27,594 nt of DNA. It comes from Plantago elongata. Lineage: Eukaryota > Streptophyta > Magnoliopsida > Lamiales > Plantaginaceae. Of the stretch, positions 1 through 8,900 are shown in pieces (the first letter of the stretch is position 1; each line of letters begins with the position of its first letter). The stretch is from the NCBI GenBank assembly GCA_036897095.1, contig JAYMSP010001939.1, positions 1-27,594 on the forward strand. The letters run 5' to 3'. A program made the translations under genes and the position numbers. The notes below the pieces were generated by a model. That model ran no database searches, was not told the origin of the DNA, and saw nothing but the letters and a program-made list of their open reading frames with translations.

Positions 1-12
1 ATATATATATAC
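1..12 (+). promoter_or_regulatory. Possible TATA box of the laccase gene
   Basis: An alternating AT run opens the window and ends about 55 bases before the laccase ATG, a spacing that would leave a short leader of roughly 20-30 bases. The window cuts off whatever lies upstream, so the run could equally be the end of a longer AT microsatellite. Confidence 0.4.
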
Positions 13-66
13 ACCAAACCATTTGCTCAATTTTTCAAGACCACGAAGATACAAATTTCACTCACA

Positions 67-2494
67 ATGTGGCCGATTACGAAGCTTTTAGTCTTCCAAA
101 TTGTTACCATTGTAGTGCTACTTGGTGCCATAACCCCGGCCCATGGGGCAACTCGTCGCTATAGGTTCGAGGTAAGTCTTTTCGTTAAAGAATACACGTT
201 ACATGGGAAGTGAAATATATAGAACGGTTGTTGTCAATGTGTACTAGAAACTAGAATTGTGACGGTTTCACCTTTTCGTGACATGTTTGCACCCTTTACT
301 TCAACGTTAACAAAAATTGCTTCGTTTTGAATGCGACGAATTGAATTTTGCAGTTGCAAGAATCCTGGCACAGTAGACTATGTACTAACAAATCAATGTT
401 GACGATAAATGGACAATTTCCAGGGCCAACAATATATGCTAGAAGAGGAGATCTAGTCATAGTTGATCTTTACAATAATGCTACCCACAATATAACAATT
501 CATTGGTATGTTTTAATTCCGTTTTATTTAGATTTAGGTTTTTTTATGAACTTCGACTATAAAAGTCAAAAAAAATCATTATTTTTATTAATAGGCATGG
601 AGTCAAGATGCCAAGGTATCCATGGGGTGATGGTCCCGAATTTGTAACACAATGCCCGATTCAGCCAGGAACAAGGTTTCGCTACCGGATCCCACTTTCG
701 GATGAGGAAGGAACTTTGTGGTGGCATGCTCATAGCCATTGGTCGAGAAACAGTGTCTACGGTGCATTTGTTATATTGCCGGCAAGGCAACAATCCTATC
801 CCTTTCCTAGGCCTACTGCTGAAGTGCCTCTTTTACTCGGTAAGTATTTTTTTGTGAAAATTACTCAATCATATTCACCATTTGTCAAAATCAATATATA
901 AAAATTAGAACCGATAATGAACATGTCACTCAATTTTTCGAAATTTGTGTGTGTAACGAAATAAGTCAATCTCATCTAAAATCTTACCTATGCAGGAGAT
1001 TGGTGGAATTCTGATATTAATGAAGTCTTGGAGGAATTTATTTCAAATGGAGAAGGTCCAAATGTCTCAGATGCTTTCGTCATAAATGGTCAACCTGGTG
1101 ATTTATATAATTGCTCAAGACAAGGTTTGTTGATAGTTCAAAGGATTAAGTTTAACTTTGTTGTTAAGCTCTCAATCACGTTTCACCTCCAATTAATAAA
1201 TTGAGATTTCGAGTTATTCTTTAACCGTTTTTAAAAAAAAAACTTTATTAGATATTTCATTGGACTAGGTTTAACTTTTTAACTTTAGTTTGACAATGAA
1301 GTAATAATCATCGATGTATTATTCTGCAGATACATTCAGGCTTACAGTGGAATTCGGAAGAACATACCTCATCCGGATGGTGAACGCTGTGATGAACAAC
1401 ATTATGTTCTTCAGAATCGCAAACCACAATGTAACCATAGTCGGAACGGATGCCGCCTACACGAAGCAGTTTAGTTCTGATTACATAACCATTTCCCCTG
1501 GCCAAACAATAGACTTTCTCTTAACAGCGAACCAACCTCCAAGCCATTACTACATGGCCTCTCGTGCTTACGGTGTCACTGGAGACTTCGACAGAACAAC
1601 CACAACCGGGATTATCCAATATGCCGGAAACTACACTCCACCAACAACCCTTGCAGTTCCAGTTTTTCCTGATTTCAACTCAACATCTTCATCTTTCAGT
1701 TTCACTAGACGCTTCAGAAGCCTGGCAAATGCACAATACCCAATTAGTGTCCCTTTAAACATCACTGATACACTATTCTTCACACTATCAATCAATACAG
1801 CACCGTGTTTTAATGGCTCATGTACCGGACCGATGGATCAACGACTTCTGGCGAGTGTTAACAACATAACGTTGCAGCTCCCTCAAATTTCCATTGCCGA
1901 TGCTTACTACAGAAACATTAGCGGCGTGTACACTAATGACTTCCCCGATAATCCCCCATTTCGGTACAACTATACACAATTTTCAGTCCCCCAGGATTTA
2001 TGGTTGCCACAAAATGGAACGGCAGTGAACTTTCTCGACTACAATTCAACGGTGGAACTTGTTTTCCAAGGCACAAATACCGTTGGAGGCATCGATCACC
2101 CAATGCACTTACACGGATATAGTTTTTTTGTGGTCGGTTCGGGTTTGGGGAACTTCAATGCCACGACAGATCCCCTGACCTACAATCTGGTGGATCCTCC
2201 TTTGATGGAAACAATTGCAGTTCCAGTCAGAGGCTGGACAGCTATAAGATTCCGTGCAGATAATCCAGGTTTGTGATATATACCGGTACAATATTACAAA
2301 AATAATATAAATGATCAGACACCGATTTTAATGTTCAACAAATTTTTGACCTTTTTTTTCCAGGAGTTTGGTTTATGCATTGCCATTTCGAAAGGCATGT
2401 GAGCTGGGGAATGGGAATGACATTCATCGTTAGGAACGGTAGAGGCCGTAACGCGATGATGCTGCCACCACCTTCAGATTTGCCAAGATGTTGA
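67..2494 (+). CDS. LAC: Laccase (secreted multicopper oxidase), six exons, 566 aa
   Basis: Exons read as 67-171, 354-505, 595-839, 996-1124, 1330-2268 and 2364-2494; all junctions are GT-AG and the frame stays open to TGA at 2492. Laccases oxidise phenolics such as monolignols or flavonoids in the cell wall, passing electrons from a type 1 copper to a trinuclear centre that reduces oxygen to water. The start gives a signal peptide (hydrophobic residues about 7-27, likely cleavage after AHG). All four copper clusters are visible: HWHG at 85-88, WWHAHSHW at 128-135, HPMHLHG at 467-473 and [12 protein letters not shown] at 529-540. Many N-x-S/T sites fit secretion. Length is normal for a plant laccase. 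Met540 follows the last cluster where many plant laccases have Leu, as I recall for the LAC14/LAC15 group; that subgroup is inference. No defect is seen, so it is probably functional. Confidence 0.93.
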
Positions 2495-2654
2495 TGAAAC
2501 GAAGAAGATGGCTTAGTAGATTTTATTCAATATATGGGGTCACTTGAGAACATAATTAGTACTCAAACTAAGTATTGACTACTACTACTACATTAATGTC
2601 ATAGTTTTCATCTCAACCGTGTTTGCTCCGAGCTTTGATTTTCCGTATATGATG

Positions 2655-2660
2655 AATAAA
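2655..2660 (+). terminator. Polyadenylation signal AATAAA, laccase
   Basis: A canonical AATAAA lies 161 bases after the laccase stop codon, within the usual plant 3'UTR range. A second candidate follows near 2724. Cleavage position is not visible. Confidence 0.5.
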
Positions 2661-2780
2661 TGCATATCTGATGAGCGTATCAATTGTAATCTATTCTATT
2701 TAATTAAAATATTTTGTCGCTGCAATAAAAATGTTTACTTCGGAGATTTCGATTATGACTCTGTTTATCACTATCTTTTT

Positions 2781-2882
2781 AGCTAACTTTTCAGTTCAAT
2801 AATTTTTTAAATAAAAATTTCTTTACGTGAACGTGCAGCTTTTCAAACAAGTTAACTGGTTGAAAAGTTTACCAAGTTAGCT
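2781..2882. repeat. Nested short inverted repeats, possible MITE relic
   Basis: An outer pair (agctaactt near 2781 and aagttagct near 2874) encloses an inner pair, cttttcaa at 2839-2846 and ttgaaaag at 2860-2867. The arrangement resembles an eroded miniature inverted-repeat element, but no target-site duplication or family-specific end is clear. Confidence 0.25.
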
Positions 2883-4030
2883 TATTGAAAATAAATTTAT
2901 CTAACCAGCTACCAGCTAATTATTCAACTATCAATTATCTTTTTAACTACCAATTATATTTTCATTTAATTTTATTAAATATACTTATATTAATTTTTCA
3001 CTGTTGCTTCATATTATGGATATTAAATTTTAACTATTACATAGTATCAGCTATAGTTCTTAATAAGTATTTGAAATTGGCAAATAACAATCAGATTTTT
3101 GTGTGTTTGCAATTATGAAGGAGCATAATGCACTAATTAAAGCTTAATCGTAATAAACTAACGAAAGAGGCATAATCACAGTTTGGGGATACTTCTATTC
3201 TAACAGATGTAAGGAGTTCTTTTTGCAAAAGTATGAGAGTTAATTCCCACCCTAAATATCCTAAGACTAGAGGATAATTAATCGAATCCAGATTTAATTA
3301 TTCCATATTAAAGATCGTACATAATCTACATGGCATTTAATTCTTCTATACCTAATGCGACTTTTCAAATGCACAAACATAACATTTTATACTTTTCAAA
3401 CTTTTGCAAAATACAAAACACTCAGTACTAGCATCAATAAGTTTGTCCCTTATCAAAAAAAGTACCGGATAGAAGCCAACTATTCTACAATGAGAATAAA
3501 GATGTTTCTAGATGTAAAATTAATTAACACGTTATCCCCTCCCCGTTCGCGGTGGACCTATACCAAACACGGGTTAATACACCGGATAAATGGTAGTAGG
3601 TGTGTCCAAGGCGAACTACCCACTGCCCACTGGCGTCAAACATGCGGACCAAAGTCCAAACCGACAAAAGGCAAGTAATTAGGTACGTAAATGATGGCAC
3701 TTCCTCATAAACTAGTGGGGTTTAGTGTTAAACTAATGTTGGCTGCTATATTTAACGTGATAATTTGTTAGAGAATCATATAGATTGCAGAGAGGTCAAA
3801 TCTGCTACTATAGTTTAAAGGAAAGGTTAAAGTCTACCAAAAGAGAAAGAGACTCCATTTTGGAAGTGTGACAATACCACCAACAATCTATGGTTTCCAC
3901 TCAATGACCTTTCCTAACTTGATTAAAATATGCAAGTTTTCCTTAACAACTTGATCAATTTGGTTAAGATCAATTAACAATAACAATTTCCTCTATTTCT
4001 CATATCTAAATCCTGCTAAATATATACAAG

Positions 4031-4076
4031 GATTGAATTTAAAGGGTGAATTTGATTGAATTTAAAGGGTGAATTT
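4031..4076. repeat. Perfect 23-bp tandem duplication
   Basis: The 23-base unit beginning gattgaatttaaagggtg occurs twice back to back with no mismatch, at 4031-4053 and 4054-4076. It lies in non-coding spacer and looks like a recent slippage event. Confidence 0.85.
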
Positions 4077-4579
4077 ATTTGATTTAGTGAAATGAAACTA
4101 TGCCAGCTTGTTAAGGTTCTGTTTAATAAAATTAATTAAAAAAGTAACTTGTAGCTGAGAAGATAACCGAAAGTTTATCTGATTTTTTTTTCAACAAATT
4201 AATTTGATCGGCTTCTCAAATCAGCTAGCTTGTTTAAAATGTGACGCATTCACATAATAAATACTTTTATTAAAATAAATTCATTAACCTGAAAAACTAA
4301 CTCTAAACATGACTTTAATTTGATATATATTTCACGAATTTTTAAGGGTCAAATTATGTTCTTTTTATCTGTAATTATCTGAACTGAAATAATTTATATT
4401 TAATTAAATTATAATATAAAATATAATTATATCGAATTAAACTAAACTGAATTAGATTAAGTGGGTTTGCATACGAAGGGAAGAGATAATGTACACACTC
4501 ACACTCACTAGATACCAAGCTACAAACGTCATCTGGAAAAGAAAATCTAATTTAATTAACTAGCTAACAACCCTTGTTT

Positions 4580-4686
4580 CATTTGGTAGGTTTGAAAATG
4601 GAGCAGTAAAGAAAGTAAGAAACAATAATATAATACAATCTTAACAACTAATTCCACGTAAAGCAGACCCCTTTAAATAATTCCAT
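4580..4686. repeat. Dispersed direct repeat, copy A
   Basis: Starts with catttggtaggtttg and ends near ataattccat. The same ordered words (a purine-rich middle with caataata, then taactaatt-type sequence, then acccct, then aattccat) recur at 5006-5098. The shared order over about 100 bases argues for common descent and not chance AT similarity. Family unknown. Confidence 0.5.
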
Positions 4687-5005
4687 GGAAATGGAGACTG
4701 GAGAATAGTTAAAATGTATGATTAATATTTACATTAGTTGGTTTAAATTTCAGACAATTTAAATTTATCTAACTTATATTTTATGATCGTGTGTTAATTT
4801 GTCACAATTTGTTACAATTTAACTTATTTATCTTTTTACTTTTTATTTTTAAGAATTAAGATATACTGGTACAGTTAACTTGTATCATCATTGCAATGAT
4901 CATACATCATTTATACCACATTTAATTTCTATGGCCCGGAAATTGACTAGTTTAGCACTGGAAAAGGGGACAAGGAAAAAACACTTGCCCTTTTCTTTTT
5001 CATTT

Positions 5006-5098
5006 CATTTGGTAGGTTTGGAAACGAAGAAGCAATAATACAACAAGCTTAACTAATTTCATGTAAATGTGCTTACCCCTATAAATATATAATTCCAT
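5006..5098. repeat. Dispersed direct repeat, copy B
   Basis: Second copy of the repeat at 4580-4686, in the same orientation and about 430 bases further on. It shares the 15-base opening word exactly and then diverges with small indels. Confidence 0.5.
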
Positions 5099-5419
5099 TT
5101 AAACCAAAATAGCTTGTAGGTGAAACAATTTTCTGTTTTTAAAGTATTTGATAATGAGTGTGGAATTAGGAGGCGTCATAGTGGGGTACTGTTCACCCCA
5201 CCCTCCTCCCGACTTGAAAAATCAGGTGTCCACCCGACATTTAATCTAAGGATTTATAAGTGCCCATGTTATTCATTGTCGTAGAACATTAAACAGGACA
5301 CGCACAGAAGAAATACAGCGGATCAAAGGAAATAAGCTCGCGCGAATACCTTGGATCGGATCACTTGCAGTAGGACCTTCGAGTAGTTGAAAGCTCAAAA
5401 TTTACTCCATGTTTAGTCC

Positions 5420-5846
5420 TCAGGCAATTAGCAGTTGAACATGACATGCCAAGAACGTTTGGACCACCTTTCGGTCCCAAACTATAGCCAGGACATGAGG
5501 ACAGGGCACATTCTTACCTGAGCCGAATGGCAATAAGTCAATAACTCTGAAACTTGCTTTGTCCTTTGACAGCAATGTTCTTTCCGAGAATCTCTTAGGG
5601 CAAAACACATGGGGATTTTCCACACTCCACAGTGATGGATCTTGGCCTACACACGTTTACTAGTATCATGGTCTCCTTCTGGATGTCGCATCTAGCCTAG
5701 CCACCTGTGTCATTCAGTAGAGATCGATTCAACTGGGTCGAGGCGCATAGTTTCCTTAATAACGGCCTCTTGTCGAGCTTTTCAGTTGCCTTCTTGAAAA
5801 GCTTGGGTTTCACTAAATGCTCTGCGATTGCCACTCGGTCACTCCC
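5420..5846 (-). pseudogene. Cytochrome P450 remnant (I-helix to heme region), broken
   Basis: Reading the minus strand in changing frames gives P450 landmarks in the right order: an I-helix-like GSDRVA start (about 5846) leading into KLFKKATEKLDK; helix K as VIKETMRL with the ExxR codons at 5743-5754; DIQKETMILVNVC (about 5690-5650); then, in another frame, GQDPSLW, ENPHVFCPKRF and the heme loop LLPFGSGKNVPCPH, with the cysteine codon at 5501-5503. Several frameshifts and stops separate these blocks. The heme loop carries an extra residue before the Cys, and the Gly normally two residues after it is His. The region between helix J and helix K is much too short, and no N-terminal half is present nearby. 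It is a dead fragment; subfamily cannot be assigned. Confidence 0.75.
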
Positions 5847-6104
5847 CTGTCACCGCTGAACCTTCAGTTCACTTCCCACATCAATTAAGTCCTAATTCAT
5901 AGTTCATTCCCTGATTCTACGCGTCTCAGTTCAAACTCCAGCAACAGTCTGCTATGAAATCCTTACAATTTCATCCTTTTGACATAACCGGTAAATCCAG
6001 GAAACTAATCTATGTCATCACTTATCAAATCCGGAAAATTCAGAACCATTCAGAAAGAAAAGCTAAAGAGCTCCATCAGCGGTCAGCCACATTATATTAT
6101 GTTA
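5847..6104. other. Spacer between P450 remnant and foldback element
   Basis: Overlapping plus-strand frames of 63-75 codons here extend into the left arm of the foldback and have no recognisable product. The minus strand might contain more eroded P450 sequence, but I could not place any motif with confidence. Confidence 0.4.
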
Positions 6105-6780
6105 GGGAAAATGGCATTTTGGTCCCCAAGTTTAAGCTATTGGCATGCACAATACAATTTTTATCGTCATGGCAAACTTAGTCCCACATTTACTGATTTT
6201 TGACAAATTTCGTACTTTCTCCCAAAAAACGACTCTTGATCAGGTTGATTGATGACGTGTCACGTTGATCAACTGTACAAATCTGTTTTGACTTCCACCT
6301 CAACAAGCCACGTCACACCTCCATAATAAAAACTTAAAAATAAATAAGAAATTATATTTTAAAATTAAAAAAGAACCAAAAATTGATTAAAACTAAATTA
6401 CTCCCTATTTTGAAAAAAACAACTAACCAGCCATTGATAAAAAAATTCCGGTAAAATTTTCCTCCCAACAATCAACCCTAATCCCCATTTTTTTCTTTTT
6501 TCTATTTTAAGTGATTTAGTTTTAATCAATTTTTAGTTCTTTTTTAATTTTAAAATAGAATTTATTTATTTTTTTTTTAGTTTTTATTTTGAATGTGTGA
6601 CGTGGCTTGTTGAGGTGGAAGTCAAAATAGATTTGTGCAGTTCACCAACGTGACACGTCACCAGTCAATTCGGTTAAGGGTCGTTTTCGACGAAAGTACG
6701 AAGTTTACCAAAAATTAGTAAATGTGGAACTAGATTTGCCATAGCAATCAAACGGCCTCATTGACTAAAAATGTCATTGT
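6105..6780. mobile_element. Long foldback (terminal inverted-repeat) element, non-autonomous
   Basis: The left arm (about 6105-6402) and the reverse complement of the right arm (about 6509-6780) align with mismatches and small gaps along nearly their full length. For example, gacgtgtcacgtt at 6254-6266 and a 25-base stretch around cttccacctcaacaagcc recur inverted on the right. The outer ends also pair (aatggcatttt against aaaatgtcatt). Only about 100 AT-rich bases separate the arms and no transposase is encoded, which is the layout of a foldback or MITE-like element, possibly Mutator- or hAT-derived. Both arms carry ACGT-core motifs (for example ccacgtcac at 6308-6316 and the cacgtca/gacgtgg words on the right). 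I could not identify a clear target-site duplication. Confidence 0.75.
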
Positions 6781-6989
6781 CGTCAGAAACTCCGAATAGC
6801 TATAGGTCAGGGGCCAAAGTTGAGATACATCATGGGCCTGTATTTTCCGGAGATCTCATGTAAGGAAACAGTGGGGGAGGGAGCCCGATGAGATTCAGGT
6901 TCCGACGATAACCGGGAACTATGAATGTTAGGCAAGAGGTAAGGTCTGGGTTAGACAAAATACTGAGAATGCCCTCAAATGCAGAGAAA

Positions 6990-6999
6990 TTTATTTATT
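6990..6999 (-). terminator. Polyadenylation signal (overlapping AATAAA), oxidoreductase copy 1
   Basis: On the minus strand two overlapping AATAAA words lie about 135 bases after the stop codon of the oxidoreductase ending at 7132. Copy 2 has its AATAAA at the same distance, which supports function in both. Confidence 0.55.
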
Positions 7000-7131
7000 T
7001 AGTCACAGCCAAACTACAGACAATACAACAATTACAACACCTGAATGCAGATACCGTTCAAGCACCATTTCATAAGAGTAAAACACACAAATTCCATAAA
7101 CAAGTACCACCTGATTCACAGATACTTCAGT

Positions 7132-8312
7132 TTACCAGGCAATCTCAACAGTTTCATGACCTTTCTCAATTGACGACTTCACAGCATTTAGAACAAGCTG
7201 CGTCTTCCTACTAATTGTTGGCCACTTCATCTCGGGTTTCGCACCTTCACCTCTTATACTTGTGACCAGTCTAGAGAATTCCTGCACCATGAGAGCTTCT
7301 TGGGGTAGATCAGTGGTAACTGTGTGCTGGGTCGGTTTTGGGTCCCACGCTGTCACAAGATCATTAAAACCTGAATTTACAGATGTAGAAAATCCAGCCT
7401 TGTTCTCTTCAACCGGAACTACAAAATCATGCAATTGCAACGTTCCGCTTGTTCCAACTACAGTGAGGTCCATCGATAAGTTGGACAAGAAAGAGCAGCG
7501 GAATGTGGCTGTCTTCCCATCTTCCCAGTGCAGATGGGCACTGCATGCCATAATTACTCCAGACTTGTTAAATTCAGTGCCTCTCAACGCTAAAACTGAT
7601 TTTGGCAACTCAAAATCGGTAGCCCATAAAACCGACCCGATGCAATACCACCCTACATCACCGAGAGCACCCAGGGCATCAAGGTCAGGCTTCACACGAA
7701 TGTCGTTCTGCAGAAAATTATCATCTGCTGCAAACGTAAAGCGGCTGTCAATCTGCAACAAAGCATAAGTACTTCTAGCTCTATAAGATAACATGTTTCA
7801 GGTCACTAAAATTCAGAAATGAAGATAGCAAGGAAAAGAAGAACACTAACGGATTTGAGTTTTCCGAAAGTGGAGAGATGGTCCTTCATCTGGGCAGTTC
7901 TAGGATGATGCATCCACATTGTACCATCCATGAACTGCACACCATTGGATTGACAAACAGCTAGAATCTGATCCAATTCCTCAACATTGAGAGCCAATGG
8001 TTTCTCCAAGAGCAAATGCTTATTCTTCTTGGCGGCACGGACGGCCCATTTGGCGTGCAAACTGGTTGGAAGAGGGATGTAGACAGCATCAACATCAGGG
8101 TCGTCCAAAACAGCGTCGTAAGAGCTGTAGATTTTGACAGAATCTGGGAAGTAGTTATCAGCTGCAAATTTCACTGCTTTTTCTTCGGAGCGGCTGCCCA
8201 CTGCGGAGATGGTCGAGTTCGGGGATAATGTTATGCCTCGGGAGACCTTTCGTGCTATGTCTGCACAACCCAGGATCCCGAATTTGACCGGACAAAACAA
8301 AGATGATGACAT
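7132..8312 (-). CDS. Gfo/Idh/MocA-family NAD(P)-dependent oxidoreductase, copy 1, two exons, 360 aa
   Basis: Exon 1 is 8312-7851 (154 codons) and exon 2 is 7752-7132; the 98-base GT-AG intron sits between codons, so the frame is phase 0. The N-terminal Rossmann fold has the dinucleotide-binding turn FGILGCADIA (11-20). The family EKP motif with its conserved lysine is at 103-105, followed by the substrate-domain signatures DGTMWMHHPR (129-138) and DALGALGD..WY in exon 2. Length and sequence match the plant proteins usually labelled as At4g09670-like oxidoreductases or, by similarity to animals, trans-1,2-dihydrobenzene-1,2-diol dehydrogenases. The physiological substrate is not established. 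No signal peptide is seen, so it is probably cytosolic. The ATG at 8312 is chosen because the Rossmann strand begins a few residues later. It is one of a tandem pair in the same orientation and seems intact. Confidence 0.92.
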
Positions 8313-8420
8313 TCTTAATAGTGTCTTTTGACGTGTGTTGTGTGTGTGTGACTCTATGACTGAATGTTCCTACTGGTTATGTAACACTATCGAGTCTGAT
8401 GAAAAACGAGATCACCATTG

Positions 8421-8430
8421 TTTATTTAAT
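8421..8430 (-). promoter_or_regulatory. TATA-like element, oxidoreductase copy 1
   Basis: The minus strand reads attaaataaa about 110 bases before the copy 1 ATG. The same word context, with a GGATAGG-type tract beside it on the plus strand, occurs at the same distance in copy 2, so it is conserved between paralogues. Confidence 0.45.
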
Positions 8431-8500
8431 GGATAGGGTAGGATAGGATTGATATTCCTGGAATCTGCCATAAACATCTACTTCTCATCATAATTTAAAC

Positions 8501-8758
8501 CAATCAGTCAATTTGTAAGATCTTTCTCAAATCAAATCTTACTAAAATATGAAACAAACAAGACCATTTTGGGCCTGCTTAGTAGTCGTGACTCGTGAGC
8601 CATGAACAAAGAGGTCATTTTCAACCACATTTTTTGTTTGGGGCACCAGCCACTGGGCCAGGCTGGTGCCACAGCAACTCTTGAGACTGTCGGAATTTTT
8701 AGTTCGTCTATAAATAGACATCAATATCGAGCACCGTTCATAAAAAAAATTGATAATT
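8501..8758. other. Spacer between the two oxidoreductase copies, with a GC-rich hairpin
   Basis: This short non-coding interval separates the upstream end of copy 1 from the 3' flank of copy 2. It holds a perfect 10-base inverted repeat, ggcaccagcc at 8642-8651 and ggctggtgcc at 8661-8670, with a 9-base loop. Open frames on both strands here (up to 70 codons) have no recognisable product. Confidence 0.6.
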
Positions 8759-8761
8759 CAT

Positions 8762-8767
8762 TTTATT
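8762..8767 (-). terminator. Polyadenylation signal AATAAA, oxidoreductase copy 2
   Basis: AATAAA on the minus strand about 135 bases after the copy 2 stop, matching the position of the signal in copy 1. Confidence 0.5.
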
Positions 8768-8900
8768 CACAATCATTGGATTCCACAGATAGCTACAACA
8801 GTGGCAACACCTAAATGCAGATACAGTTCAAGCACCATTACATTAAACACACAGATTCACAAAAGAAGTACCGCATAATTCACAAATACTGTAGTGCAGT

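Larger units (their letters stand above)
2495..5419. other. Long AT-rich spacer without a recognisable gene
   Basis: After the laccase 3'UTR this stretch is AT-rich. Open frames at 2885-3118 and 3355-3678 (+) give low-complexity or unrecognised peptides with no domain and no splice partner I could find, so I do not call genes. The piece at about 3530-3680 is clearly richer in G and C than its surroundings but I cannot explain it. Small direct and inverted repeats inside are listed separately. Confidence 0.6.

Noticed and set aside
1375-1415. Possible miR397 target site in the laccase exon encoding RMVNAVMNN
   Set aside because: It is the position where LAC2/4/17-type genes carry the site, but by eye about nine of 21 bases differ from the target I recall, too many for a plausible plant microRNA site.
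3355-3678. 107-codon plus-strand frame in the laccase-P450 spacer
   Set aside because: No recognisable domain, no splice partner and composition like surrounding spacer.
4090-4270. Possible hAT-type miniature element (ggttctgtttaata start, tagctga-type words inverted)
   Set aside because: The inverted match is short and gapped, with no clear ends or target duplication, so it is not reported as an element.
7262-7768. 168-codon plus-strand frame opposite oxidoreductase copy 1
   Set aside because: It is the antisense of exon 2, whose minus-strand product is a clear family member.
8642-8670. Reading the GC-rich hairpin as a Rho-independent terminator
   Set aside because: No U-tract follows and this is plant nuclear DNA, where such terminators are not used.
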